Of a stretch of 64,000 bases of DNA, positions 25,319-34,432 are shown piece by piece. Position 1 is the first letter of the stretch. Every line of letters starts with the position of its first letter. The notes beneath the pieces are model-generated. The model was not told the origin of the DNA and did not search any database. It saw only the letters and a program-made list of their open reading frames with translations. This DNA is from Microtetraspora glauca (GTDB lineage: Bacteria; Actinomycetota; Actinomycetes; Streptomycetales; Streptomycetaceae): NCBI GenBank assembly GCA_000721275.1, contig JOFO01000034.1, forward strand, positions 4,226 to 68,225, in the 5' to 3' direction. Made by a program: the position numbers and the translations under genes.

Positions 25319-28030
25319 TTACAGGCCGTAGCGCTCGCGCGCCTCCTTCACCGCGGTGGCCGGGACCTCGCCGCGGCGGGCGAGCTGGGCCAGGGCGGCG
25401 GCCACGATCGACTGGGCGTCGACACCGAAGTGGCGGCGGGCCGCGGCGCGGGTGTCCGAGAGGCCGAAGCCGTCGGCGCCCAGCGACGAGTAGTCCTGCT
25501 CGACCCACTGCGCGATCTGGTCCGGGACCTGGCGCATGTAGTCGGAGACCGCCAGGACCGGCGACTCGACGCCCGCGAGCGCCTGGCGCAGGTACGGGAC
25601 CCGCTCCTCGCCGCGCAGCAGGGCGGCGTCCGCCTCCAGCGCGTCGCGGCGCAGCTCGGTCCAGGAGGTGGCGGACCACACGTCGGCGGCCACGCCCCAC
25701 TCCTCGGCGAGCAGCTTCTGCGCCTCCAGCGCCCAGTGGATCGCGGTGCCCGAGCCGAGCAGCTGGATCCGCGGCGCGTTCGCGGGCACGGTGAGGCCGG
25801 CCGACTCGGCGGTGTTGAAGCGGTACAGGCCCTTGACGATGCCCTCGTCGACGCCCGCGTGGCCCGGCTTGGCCGGCTGCGGCATCGGCTCGTTGTAGAC
25901 CGTCAGGTAGTAGAAGACGTCCTGGTCCTCGCCCGGCGCGGCCTCGCCGTACATCCGGCGCAGACCCTCCTTGACGATGGCCGCGACCTCGTAGGCGAAC
26001 GCCGGGTCGTAGGACAGCGCCGCCGGGTTGGTGGCCGCGATGACGGGGGAGTGGCCGTCGGCGTGCTGGAGGCCCTCACCAGTCAGGGTGGTGCGGCCGG
26101 CGGTGGCGCCGACGAGGAAGCCGCGGCCGAGCTGGTCGCCGAGCTGCCACATCTGGTCGGCGGTCCGCTGCCAGCCGAACATCGAGTAGAAGATGTAGAA
26201 CGGGATCATCGTCTCGCCGTGCGTCGCGTACGACGTGGAGGCGGCGATGAAGTCGGCCATCGAGCCGGCCTCGGTGATGCCCTCGTTCAGGATCTGGCCG
26301 TTGACGGCCTCCTTGTAGTACATCAGCTGGTCGCGGTCGACCGGCTCGTACGTCTGGCCCTTCGGCGAGTAGATGCCGAGCGACGGGAACAGCGACTCCA
26401 TGCCGAAGGTGCGGGCCTCGTCCGGGACGATCGGCACCCAGCGCTTGCCGGTCTCCTTGTCGCGGACCAGGTCCTTCACGAGGCGGACGAAGGCCATCGT
26501 GGTGGCGACCGACTGCGAGCCGGAGCCCTTGTCGAAGGAGGCGAACGCCTTCTCGGACGGGGCCGGCAGCGGCGCGACCGGGTGGACGCGGCGGGCCGGG
26601 GCGGGGCCGCCGAGGGCCGCGCGGCGCTCCTGGAGGTAGCGGACCTCGGGGGAGTCGGCGCCCGGGTGGCCGTAGGGCACCACACCGTCGACGAACTGCG
26701 CGTCCGAGATCGGCAGCTCAAGAAGGTCACGCATGTTCTTGAACTCGTCCGTCGTCAGCTTCTTCATCTGGTGGTTCGCGTTCTTCGACGCGAAGCCCTC
26801 ACCCAGGGTGAAGCCCTTGACGGTCTGCGCCAGGATCACGGTCGGCGCGCCCTTGAACTCCAGGGCGGCCTTGTACGCGGCGTACACCTTGCGCGGCTCG
26901 TGGCCACCGCGCGAGAGGTGGAAGCACTCCAGGATCTTGTCGTCGGAGAGCAGCTGCGCCATCGCGGCGAGCTCCGGGTCCTTGCCGAAGAAGTCCTGGC
27001 GGATGTAGGCGGCGTCGCGGGTCTGGTACGTCTGGACCTGCGCGTCCGGCACCTCGCGGAGGCGGCGGACGAGGGCGCCGGTGGTGTCGAGCGCGAACAG
27101 CTCGTCCCAGGCGTTGCCCCACAGGGTCTTGACGACGTTCCAGCCGGCGCCGCGGAACTGGGCCTCCAGCTCCTGCACGATCTTGAAGTTGGCGCGGACC
27201 GGGCCGTCGAGGCGCTGCAGGTTGCAGTTGATGACGAAGGTCAGGTTGTCCAGACCCTCGCGGGCCGCCAGCGCGAGGGCGGCGGTCGACTCGGGCTCGT
27301 CCATCTCGCCGTCGCCGAGGAAGGCCCAGACGTGCGAGGACGAGACGTCCTTGATGCCGCGGTTCGTCAGGTAGCGGTTGAAGCGCGCCTGGTAGATCGC
27401 GGAGAGCGGGCCGAGGCCCATGGAGACGGTGGGGAACTCCCACAGCCAGGGCAGGCGTCGCGGGTGCGGGTAGGAGGGCAGGCCGTTGCCGCCGGACTCC
27501 TGCCGGAAGTTGTCGAGGTGCGACTCGTTCAGGCGGCCGTCGAGGAAGGCGCGGGCGTAGATGCCGGGGGAGGCGTGGCCCTGGATGTAGAGCTGGTCGC
27601 CGGAGCCGGCGGCCTCGCCGGACTCCTTGCCCTTGAAGAAGTGGTTGAAGCCGGTCTCGTAGAGCCAGGCCGCGGAGGCGAAGGTGGCGATGTGGCCGCC
27701 GACGCCGTGCTTGGAGCCGCGGGTGACCATCGCGGCCGCGTTCCAGCGGTTCCACGCGGTGATCTTCCGCTCCATCTCCTCGTCGCCGTCGATGACGGGC
27801 TCGGCGGAGGTGGGGATGGTGTTGAGGTAGTCCGTCTCCAGCAGCTTGGGCAGGGCCAGGCCCGCGCCCTCGGCGTGCTGGAGGGTGCGGCGCATCAGGT
27901 AGGCGGCCCGGTGGGGGCCGGCGGCCTTGGTGACGGCGTCCAGGGAGGCCGCCCACTCGGCGGTCTCCTCGGTGTCACGGTCCGGGAGCTGGTCGAGCTC
28001 GCTCGGAATCTTGCCTACGGGATCGGTCAT
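25319..28030 (-). CDS. aceE: pyruvate dehydrogenase E1 component, homodimeric
   Basis: Thiamine-dependent decarboxylation of pyruvate and acetyl transfer to E2-lipoyl. 903 residues, the size of single-chain AceE. ThDP site: GDGEMDEPESTAALALAAREG then NLTFVINCNLQRLDGP; pyrimidine-domain hallmarks SLFPSLGIYSPKGQ and GITEAGSMADF follow. ATG at 28030 (MTDPVGKIP). It works with the E2 at 29063 and Lpd at 30922, although these belong to a different transcript. A near-consensus promoter lies about 100 bases upstream, overlapping a perfect palindrome that is a possible target of the adjacent GntR-family regulator (28305-28928). Confidence 0.98.
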   Translation of the reverse strand: MTDPVGKIPSELDQLPDRDTEETAEWAASLDAVTKAAGPHRAAYLMRRTLQHAEGAGLALPKLLETDYLNTIPTSAEPVIDGDEEMERKITAWNRWNAAAMVTRGSKHGVGGHIATFASAAWLYETGFNHFFKGKESGEAAGSGDQLYIQGHASPGIYARAFLDGRLNESHLDNFRQESGGNGLPSYPHPRRLPWLWEFPTVSMGLGPLSAIYQARFNRYLTNRGIKDVSSSHVWAFLGDGEMDEPESTAALALAAREGLDNLTFVINCNLQRLDGPVRANFKIVQELEAQFRGAGWNVVKTLWGNAWDELFALDTTGALVRRLREVPDAQVQTYQTRDAAYIRQDFFGKDPELAAMAQLLSDDKILECFHLSRGGHEPRKVYAAYKAALEFKGAPTVILAQTVKGFTLGEGFASKNANHQMKKLTTDEFKNMRDLLELPISDAQFVDGVVPYGHPGADSPEVRYLQERRAALGGPAPARRVHPVAPLPAPSEKAFASFDKGSGSQSVATTMAFVRLVKDLVRDKETGKRWVPIVPDEARTFGMESLFPSLGIYSPKGQTYEPVDRDQLMYYKEAVNGQILNEGITEAGSMADFIAASTSYATHGETMIPFYIFYSMFGWQRTADQMWQLGDQLGRGFLVGATAGRTTLTGEGLQHADGHSPVIAATNPAALSYDPAFAYEVAAIVKEGLRRMYGEAAPGEDQDVFYYLTVYNEPMPQPAKPGHAGVDEGIVKGLYRFNTAESAGLTVPANAPRIQLLGSGTAIHWALEAQKLLAEEWGVAADVWSATSWTELRRDALEADAALLRGEERVPYLRQALAGVESPVLAVSDYMRQVPDQIAQWVEQDYSSLGADGFGLSDTRAAARRHFGVDAQSIVAAALAQLARRGEVPATAVKEARERYGL

Positions 28031-28124
28031 GATCGCCGCCTTCCGGACAGATGGGGGTGGAGATAAAAACGGGGGGCCTTGTCTGGCAGGACAGGGCGGC
28101 GGGCCGGGTGACGGCCCGCCGAAG

Positions 28125-28154
28125 ACTGTAAACCGCCGATCGATGATCGATCAA
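28125..28154 (-). promoter_or_regulatory. sigma70-like promoter of aceE with overlapping palindromic operator
   Basis: On the minus strand TTGATC (28154-28149) and TACAGT (28130-28125) are separated by 18 bases, a good -35/-10 pair for Streptomyces. The perfect palindrome GATCGAT-G-ATCGATC (28138-28152) overlaps the -35 and the spacer, so a bound protein would block the promoter. The FCD-type GntR protein encoded next door is the obvious candidate. Confidence 0.65.
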
Positions 28155-28186
28155 AGGGTTGAAGCCGGAAACCTCTTCAGATCGAG

Positions 28187-28233
28187 AAAGTCGGCACAGG
28201 GTGCCGCGAAAAGGGGCACCGGGTGCCGACTTT
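28187..28233. terminator. terminator between aceE and GntR genes
   Basis: 19-bp arms at 28187-28205 and 28215-28233 pair except for two mismatches, followed by a T-run. The aceE promoter lies on one side and the GntR gene end on the other, so it keeps the two minus-strand genes separate. Confidence 0.8.
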
Positions 28234-28267
28234 TCGAACGCCCCGAGAACGCCCCGAAAACACCGGA

Positions 28268-28287
28268 AGCCCCGCCGAAGCGGGGCT
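28268..28287. terminator. hairpin just after the GntR gene
   Basis: A perfect 8-bp stem, 28268-28275 with 28280-28287, with a CGAA tetraloop. It starts 18 bases past the GntR stop. Confidence 0.7.
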
Positions 28288-28304
28288 CTGACCTGCGCGG
28301 ACGC

Positions 28305-28928
28305 TCACGCGCGGGGTGCGCAGCCCAGCACGTGGGCCTTCACCAGGGCCCCGATGTTCGGATCGCCCCGGCGGAACGCCTCCACCAGCTCCTGGTGCTC
28401 CTCGGCGTACGACTTCTGCACCGTCCCCAGCCAGCGGATCGACAGGGCGGTGAACACCTCGATGCCCAGGCCCTCCCAGGTGTGCAGCAGCACCCCGTTC
28501 CCGGCCGCCTTCACCAGCTCCCGGTGGAAGCCCACCGTGTGCCGCACCTGCGCCGTGCCGTCGGAGGTGGCGTCCGCCTCGTACAGCGCCGCCACGTGCG
28601 GCTCCAGCGCCGAGCAGTCGGCCGAGAGCCGGGGCGCGGCCAGCTCGGCCGCGATCTGCTCCAGGCCGGCCCGCACCGGGTAGCTCTCCTCCAGGTCGGC
28701 CGCCGTGAGATTGCGCACCCGGACGCCCTTGTTCGGCGCCGACTCGATCAGCCGCAGCGACTCCAGCTCCCGCAGCGCCTCGCGCACCGGGGTCTGGGAG
28801 ACCTCCAGCTCGGTCGCGATCCGGCGCTCCACGATCCGCTCGCCCGGCTTCCAGCGGCCGCTGACGATCCCCTCCACGATGTGCTCGCGGATCTGCTCGC
28901 GCAGCGAGTGGACGACGGGGACGGTCAT
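28305..28928 (-). CDS. GntR family regulator, FCD type
   Basis: 207 residues. N-terminal winged helix: LREQIREHIVEGIVSGRWKPGERIVERRIATELEVSQTPVREALRELESLRL. The C-terminal FCD domain (ELAAPRLSADCSALEPHVAALYEA ... HTVGFHRELVKAAGN ... EEHQELVEAFRRGD) contains the metal-binding His/Asp pattern, so a carboxylic acid ligand such as pyruvate or lactate is likely. It is transcribed towards aceE but is not linked to it. The perfect palindrome in the aceE promoter is a plausible site. ATG at 28928. Confidence 0.95.
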   Translation of the reverse strand: MTVPVVHSLREQIREHIVEGIVSGRWKPGERIVERRIATELEVSQTPVREALRELESLRLIESAPNKGVRVRNLTAADLEESYPVRAGLEQIAAELAAPRLSADCSALEPHVAALYEADATSDGTAQVRHTVGFHRELVKAAGNGVLLHTWEGLGIEVFTALSIRWLGTVQKSYAEEHQELVEAFRRGDPNIGALVKAHVLGCAPRA

Positions 28929-29062
28929 GGAGCGGCTCCTCCGGGAGTTTCGTGACCCTTAGACAATACGGCGGTGTCCCCGCCCGGACACACATCCGGA
29001 CGGGGACACCGCTGGTGAGGCTCGTTACGTTGCCTCGCGGGCGCACAGCGCCCTCGGGAGCC

Positions 29063-30859
29063 TTACAGGCCGAGGTCCACCTCGAACTCGCCGGCCTCCA
29101 GGATCGCCTTGACGGCCGTCAGGTAGCGGGCGGCGTCGGCGCCGTCCACCAGACGGTGGTCGTACGACAGCGACAGGTAGGTCATGTCGCGGATGCCGAT
29201 GACCGTGCCCTCGGCGGTCTCGATGACGGCCGGACGCTTCACCGTGGCACCGATGCCCAGGATGGCGACCTGGTTCGGCGGAACGATGACGGTGTCGAAC
29301 AGGGCGCCGCGCGAACCGGTGTTGGAGATGGTGAAGGTCGCGCCCGAGAGCTCGTCCGGCGTGATCTTCGAGGCGCGCACCTTGCCCGCCAGGTCCGCCG
29401 TGGCCTTGGAGATGCCGGCGATGTTGAGGTCGCCCGCACCCTTGATGACCGGGGTCATCAGGCCCTTCTCGGAGTCCACCGCGATACCGATGTTCTCGGA
29501 GTCGAAGTAGGTGATCGTGCCCTCGTCCTCGTTGATCCGGGCGTTGATGACCGGGTGGGCCTTCAGCGCCTGGGCCGCCGCCTTCACGAAGAACGGCATC
29601 GGGGAGAGCTTGACGCCCTCGCGGGCCGCGAACGCGTCCTTGGCGCGGGCGCGCAGCTGCATCAGCTTGGTGATGTCGACCTCGACGACCGTGGTCAGCT
29701 GGGCCTGGCCGTGCAGCGCCTTCATCATGTTGTCGCCGATGACCTTGCGCATGCGGGTCATCTTGACGGTCTGGCCGCGGAGCGGGGAGACCTCCAGGGC
29801 CGGAGCGGCCTTCGCCGGGGCGGCGGCCGGGGCAGCGGCGGCGGCGGGGGCCGCGGCGGCCTTCTTGGCCTCGGCGGCGGCGAGGACGTCCTGCTTGCGG
29901 ATGCGACCGCCGACGCCGGAGCCCTGGACGGTCGCCAGGTCGACACCGTTCTCGGTGGCGAGCTTGCGGACCAGCGGGGTCACGTAGGCGCCGTCCTCCG
30001 CCGGAGCGGCGGCGGGCGCGGCCGGGGCGGCGGCGGCCGGGGCCGGGGTCACCGGGGCCGGGGCGGCCGCGGGGGCGGCCGGAGCCGCCGGGGCGGGCGC
30101 CGGAGCCGGAGCGGCCGGGGCGGCCGGCGCGGGCGCCGGAGCCGGGGCGGCGGGAGCGGCCGGAGCCGGAGCGGCGGCCGGGGCGGCCGGGGCCGGGGCG
30201 GCGGGGGCGGCCGGAGCGGCACCCGCGGCACCGATGACGGCGAGCTTGGCGCCGACCTCGGCGGTCTCGTCCTCACCGACGACGATCTCCAGGAGAACGC
30301 CGGAGGCGGGGGCCGGGATCTCGGTGTCGACCTTGTCCGTCGACACCTCCAGCAGCGGCTCGTCGGCCTCGACGGTCTCGCCGACCGACTTCAGCCAGCG
30401 GGTGACGGTGCCCTCGGTGACGGACTCGCCGAGCGCGGGCAGGACGACGTCCGTGCCCTCGGCGGAACCGCCGCCGGCGGCGGCCTCCGCGGTCGGGGCC
30501 GGGGCCGGCTCCTGGACCTCGGTGGACGGGGCGGCCTGCGGCGCCGGGGCGGCCGGGGCCTCGGCGGCCGGAGCCGGAGCGGCCTCGGCCGCGGGGGCCG
30601 GGGCGGCGGCCGGGGCGCCGGAGCCGTCGTCGATGATGGCGAGCTCGGCGCCGACCTCGACGGTCTCGTCCTCGGCGACCTTGATGGAGGCGAGGATGCC
30701 GGAGGCGGGGGCCGGGATCTCGGTGTCGACCTTGTCGGTCGAGACCTCGAGCAGCGGCTCGTCAGCCTCGACGCGCTCGCCCTCGGCCTTGAGCCAGCGG
30801 GTGACGGTGCCCTCGGTGACGCTCTCGCCGAGCGCCGGCAGGGTTACGGAAACCGACAT
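29063..30859 (-). CDS. sucB: dihydrolipoamide acyltransferase E2 with two lipoyl domains
   Basis: 598 residues. Two lipoyl domains carry Lys43 and Lys176 in VSTDKVDTE; an Ala/Pro linker (residues 213-288) follows; then the E1/E3-binding domain ([17 protein letters not shown]..., residues 291-326) and the catalytic core ending with [14 protein letters not shown] (His and Asp of the active site). The annotation as succinyltransferase follows the usual name for this locus, but in actinobacteria such E2 proteins may serve pyruvate and 2-oxoglutarate dehydrogenase complexes together. AGGAGC lies 10 bases before ATG 30859. lpd is 62 bases upstream on the same strand, so lpd-sucB form an operon. Confidence 0.97.
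   Translation of the reverse strand: MSVSVTLPALGESVTEGTVTRWLKAEGERVEADEPLLEVSTDKVDTEIPAPASGILASIKVAEDETVEVGAELAIIDDGSGAPAAAPAPAAEAAPAPAAEAPAAPAPQAAPSTEVQEPAPAPTAEAAAGGGSAEGTDVVLPALGESVTEGTVTRWLKSVGETVEADEPLLEVSTDKVDTEIPAPASGVLLEIVVGEDETAEVGAKLAVIGAAGAAPAAPAAPAPAAPAAAPAPAAPAAPAPAPAPAAPAAPAPAPAPAAPAAPAAAPAPVTPAPAAAAPAAPAAAPAEDGAYVTPLVRKLATENGVDLATVQGSGVGGRIRKQDVLAAAEAKKAAAAPAAAAAPAAAPAKAAPALEVSPLRGQTVKMTRMRKVIGDNMMKALHGQAQLTTVVEVDITKLMQLRARAKDAFAAREGVKLSPMPFFVKAAAQALKAHPVINARINEDEGTITYFDSENIGIAVDSEKGLMTPVIKGAGDLNIAGISKATADLAGKVRASKITPDELSGATFTISNTGSRGALFDTVIVPPNQVAILGIGATVKRPAVIETAEGTVIGIRDMTYLSLSYDHRLVDGADAARYLTAVKAILEAGEFEVDLGL
29996..30223 (-). repeat. Ala/Pro linker repeat within sucB
   Basis: Codes for the 76-residue Ala/Pro-rich hinge between the second lipoyl domain and the binding domain. 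The DNA is a near-repetitive gcggccggggccggagc-like tract, prone to slippage and assembly error, so its length may vary between strains. Confidence 0.85.
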
Positions 30860-30921
30860 GGTTTCAGTTGCTCCTAACGAATTGCGGAAGTTGGTCGTCG
30901 CGCCCTGTGATGACGTGAGCG

Positions 30922-32310
30922 TCAGTCGTGGGAGTGCAGAGGCTTGCCGGCCAGGGCCAGGTGGGCCTCGCCGAGCGCCTCGTTCTGCGTCGGGTGGGCG
31001 TGGATGAGCTGCGCGACCTCGGCCGGCAGCGCCTCCCAGTTGTAGATCAGCTGCGCTTCGCCGACCTGCTCGCCCATGCGGTCACCGACCATGTGGACGC
31101 CGACCACGGCACCGTCCTTGACCTGGACGAGCTTGATCTCGCCCGCGGTCTTCAGGATCTTGCTCTTGCCGTTGCCCGCGAGGTTGTACTTGAGGGCGAC
31201 GACCTTGTCCGCGCCGTAGATCTCCTTGGCCTTGGCCTCGGTGATGCCGACGGAGGCGACCTCGGGGTGGCAGTACGTCACCCGGGGCACGCCGTCGTAG
31301 TCGATCGGGACGGTCTTCAGACCGGCCAGCCGCTCCGCGACGAGGATGCCCTCGGCGAAGCCGACGTGCGCGAGCTGGAGCGTCGGGACCAGGTCGCCGA
31401 CCGCGGAGATCGTGGGCACGTTGGTCCGCATGTACTCGTCCACCAGGACGTAGCCGCGGTCCATCGCGATGCCCTGCTCCTCGTAGCCGAGGCCGGCCGA
31501 GACCGGGCCGCGGCCGATGGCGACGAGCAGCACCTCGGCCTCGAAGGTCTTGCCGTCGGCGAGGGTGACCTTCACGCCGTTCTCGGTGTACTCGGCGCTC
31601 TGGAAGAAGGTGCCGAGGTTGAACTTGATGCCCCGCTTGCGGAAGGCGCGCTCCAGGAGCTTCGAGCTGTTCTCGTCCTCGACCGGCACGAGGTGCTTCA
31701 TGCCCTCGATCACCGTCACGTCGGTGCCGAAGGACTTCCACGCGGAGGCGAACTCGACGCCGATCACACCGCCGCCGAGGATGATGGCGGACTCCGGCAC
31801 ACGGTCCAGGGTGAGGGCGTGGTCCGAGGTGATGATGCGGTTGCCGTCGATCTCCAGGCCGGGCAGGGACTTCGGCACGGAACCGGTGGCGAGGAGGACG
31901 TGGCGGCCCTCGACCCGGCGCCCGTCGACGTCGACGGAGGTCGGGGAGGACAGACGGCCGGTGCCCTCGATGTAGGTGACCTTGCGGGAGGCGACGAGAC
32001 CCTGCAGACCCTTGTAGAGGCCCGAGATCACGTCGTCCTTGTACTTGTGCACGGCCTTGATGTCGATGCCCTCGAAGGAGGCCCTGACACCGAACTGCTC
32101 CGCCTCGCGGGCCTGGTCGGCGACCTCGCCGGCGTGGAGCAGGGCCTTCGTCGGGATGCAGCCGTTGTGCAGGCAGGTGCCGCCGAGCTTGTTCTTCTCG
32201 ATCAGTGCGACGTCCAGGCCCAGCTGCGCTCCGCGCAGCGCCGCGGCGTAACCGCCGCTACCGCCGCCGAGGATCACTAGGTCGAAAACGGTGCTGGCGT
32301 CGTTCGCCAC
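30922..32310 (-). CDS. lpdA: dihydrolipoyl dehydrogenase E3
   Basis: Reoxidises E2 dihydrolipoamide with NAD. 462 residues. FAD motif [21 protein letters not shown], redox disulfide [23 protein letters not shown] motif [20 protein letters not shown], and the C-terminal [16 protein letters not shown] with the catalytic His of the partner subunit are all present. GTG at 32310 ([10 protein letters not shown]) is preceded by GGAGG seven bases away; the upstream in-frame ATG adds an unneeded tail. It is followed by sucB. It probably serves the 2-oxoacid dehydrogenase complexes whose E1 is encoded by aceE. Confidence 0.97.
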   Translation of the reverse strand: MANDASTVFDLVILGGGSGGYAAALRGAQLGLDVALIEKNKLGGTCLHNGCIPTKALLHAGEVADQAREAEQFGVRASFEGIDIKAVHKYKDDVISGLYKGLQGLVASRKVTYIEGTGRLSSPTSVDVDGRRVEGRHVLLATGSVPKSLPGLEIDGNRIITSDHALTLDRVPESAIILGGGVIGVEFASAWKSFGTDVTVIEGMKHLVPVEDENSSKLLERAFRKRGIKFNLGTFFQSAEYTENGVKVTLADGKTFEAEVLLVAIGRGPVSAGLGYEEQGIAMDRGYVLVDEYMRTNVPTISAVGDLVPTLQLAHVGFAEGILVAERLAGLKTVPIDYDGVPRVTYCHPEVASVGITEAKAKEIYGADKVVALKYNLAGNGKSKILKTAGEIKLVQVKDGAVVGVHMVGDRMGEQVGEAQLIYNWEALPAEVAQLIHAHPTQNEALGEAHLALAGKPLHSHD

Positions 32311-32629
32311 GTCACGTCCTCCATGCATGTGCGCTCGTCGCCGGTCGTCGATGACCAGGCGGCGGCTCCGGTGTCCGGCCGCATTATTTCGGCCCTGTGG
32401 TGGGGGCCCTGTCCTGCCGAGAACCCATCTTCGCACTTGTTGACGGACAGCGGGACGCGGGGCCGGTGGATGAGACCGGGCGATCGTCCGTACGGGCGCC
32501 CACCAGGGCGTACGAAGATACGGATTTCGTCGCGGGCGAACAGCCGCCCGGCGGGCCCGGGCCGCCCCGGGCACGGGGAAGGCCCCGGAGCCGGGGGCGT
32601 CCGGGGCCTTCCGTCGCGGCGGCGGTCCG
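32311..32629. other. intergenic: lpd promoter side and pepA terminator
   Basis: 319 bases. The left part should carry the lpd-sucB promoter; no clean -35/-10 pair stands out. The pepA terminator lies at 32577-32612. No gene was found. Confidence 0.5.
32577..32612. terminator. terminator after pepA
   Basis: Perfect 13-bp stem (32577-32589 with 32600-32612), 10-base loop, 18 bases past the pepA stop. Confidence 0.85.
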
Positions 32630-34138
32630 TCAGAGCTCGCCGGCCGCCGTCAGCTCGGCGAGGCGCACCAGGGTGCGGACCGAGGAGCCGGTGCCGCCCT
32701 TGGGGGTGTAGCCGTACGGGGCGCCCTCGTGGAAGGCCGGGCCCGCGATGTCCAGGTGGGCCCAGGTGATGCCCTCGCCCACGAACTCCTGCAGGAAGAG
32801 ACCGGCGACCAGGCCGCCGCCCATCCGCTCGCCCATGTTCGCGATGTCGGCGGTGGGGGAGTCCATGCCCTTGCGCAGGTCGGCCGGGAGCGGCATCGGC
32901 CAGGACTGCTCGCCGACCTCCTCCGCGACCTCGTGCAGCGCGGTGCGGAAGTCGTCGTCGTTGGCCATCACGCCGAAGGTGCGGGCGCCCAGCGCCAGCA
33001 TCATCGCGCCGGTCAGCGTCGCCACGTCGACGATCGCGTCCGGGTGCTCCTCGGAGGCGCGGGTCAGCGCGTCGGCGAGGACGAGCCGGCCCTCGGCGTC
33101 GGTGTTCAGGACCTCGACGGTCTTGCCGCTGTACATGCGCAGCACGTCACCCGGGCGGGTGGCGGAGCCGGACGGCATGTTCTCGGCGAGGGCGAGCCAC
33201 GCCGTGACGTTGACCTCCAGGCCCAGGCGGGCCGCGGAGACGACGGCGGCGAGGACGGCGGCGGCGCCGGCCATGTCGCACTTCATGGTCTCGTTGTGGC
33301 CGGCCGGCTTCAGGGAGATGCCGCCCGAGTCGTAGGTGATGCCCTTGCCGACGAAGGCCAGCGACTTCTCCGCCTTCGGGTGGGTGTACGCGACCTTGAC
33401 CAGGCGCGGCGGGTTCACCGAGCCGGAGCCGACGCCGAGGATGCCGCCGTAGCCGCCCTTGGCCAGCGCCTTCTCGTCGAGGACCTGGACCTTGAGGCCG
33501 TGCTCCTTGCCGAGGGCCTGGGCGACGGCGGCGAAGCCGGCCGGGTTCAGCTCGTTCGGCGGGGTGTTGACGAGGTCGCGGGCGCGGTTGATCTCCTCGG
33601 CCACGGCCAGGGCGCGGTCCGCGGCGGCCTTGTGGGCCTTGTCGCGCGGCTTGGCGCCGAGCAGCGCCACCTCGGCGAGCGGCTTCTTCGCGTCCTTCGG
33701 CTGCTCCTTGAAGGCGTCGAAGGAGTACGCGCCCAGCAGCGCGCCCTCGGCGATCGCGCCGGCGCCCTCGGGGGACTCGACCGGCAGCGCGAACGCGGCC
33801 TTCTTCGAGCCGGTGAGGAGACGGGCGGCGGTGCCGGCGGCGCGGCGCAGGGTCTCGGAGTCGTACTCCTCGCCGTCCTCGGGGGCGGAGCCGAGGCCGA
33901 CGGCGAGCACGACGGGGGCCTTCAGGCCGGCGGGCGCGGGCAGCTTGGTGGCCTCACCCTCGGCACCCGAGGCGCCCAGGGTCTCCAGGACGGCGGCGAG
34001 CCGGCCGTCGAACGCCTTGTCGACGGCCTCCGCGCCCGGGGCGACGACCAGCGTCTTCCCGGCCTTCGCGACGCCGACGACGAGGGCGTCGGCACGCAGC
34101 GTCGCCGCTCCGGCAGTGCTGAGAGTGAGAGCAGTCAC
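32630..34138 (-). CDS. pepA: leucyl aminopeptidase (M17)
   Basis: Cytosolic metallopeptidase releasing N-terminal residues; 502 residues. The two-metal site is visible as FVGKGITYDSGGISLKP (Lys/Asp), MKCDMAGAAAVL and NTDAEGRLVLADAL, the hallmark M17 motif. GTG 34138 gives VTALTLSTAG, the usual Streptomyces start. No strong ribosome site is visible (weak GGAAGCGAG). Stands alone on the minus strand; the promoter lies in the 294-base gap shared with the exopolysaccharide operon. Confidence 0.96.
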   Translation of the reverse strand: MTALTLSTAGAATLRADALVVGVAKAGKTLVVAPGAEAVDKAFDGRLAAVLETLGASGAEGEATKLPAPAGLKAPVVLAVGLGSAPEDGEEYDSETLRRAAGTAARLLTGSKKAAFALPVESPEGAGAIAEGALLGAYSFDAFKEQPKDAKKPLAEVALLGAKPRDKAHKAAADRALAVAEEINRARDLVNTPPNELNPAGFAAVAQALGKEHGLKVQVLDEKALAKGGYGGILGVGSGSVNPPRLVKVAYTHPKAEKSLAFVGKGITYDSGGISLKPAGHNETMKCDMAGAAAVLAAVVSAARLGLEVNVTAWLALAENMPSGSATRPGDVLRMYSGKTVEVLNTDAEGRLVLADALTRASEEHPDAIVDVATLTGAMMLALGARTFGVMANDDDFRTALHEVAEEVGEQSWPMPLPADLRKGMDSPTADIANMGERMGGGLVAGLFLQEFVGEGITWAHLDIAGPAFHEGAPYGYTPKGGTGSSVRTLVRLAELTAAGEL

Positions 34139-34432
34139 GGTGGTGAATTCTCGCTTCCATTGAGTTCTGTGGCGGTCGAGGGATGGGCCGACCGAGCCCG
34201 CCGCATCGTATTTCGGCCCGATGAGCGCCGAGAACGAGCCTACGCTCGCTCGCCCGGTTCGCTCACGGCGGCGTCGATTCACTCATCCGGGGTGTCTCTT
34301 TCATGTTTGTCCTTCCGGCTCCCGGGCCGGAGCGACACTCGCCTCATTCACGCGAGGGCGGCACCCGCGCCCTCGCTTCATCTCCACAGGTCCTCCCGCG
34401 TCCGGGGACCTGCCGAGGGGGGACACCACACC
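34139..34432. other. divergent promoter region: pepA and exopolysaccharide operon
   Basis: 294 bases separating pepA (minus) and the polysaccharide operon (plus). A 9-bp hairpin (34352-34360 with 34368-34376) lies in the leader of the plus-strand operon, 60 bases before its ATG. No clear promoter box or regulator site is recognised. Confidence 0.5.
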
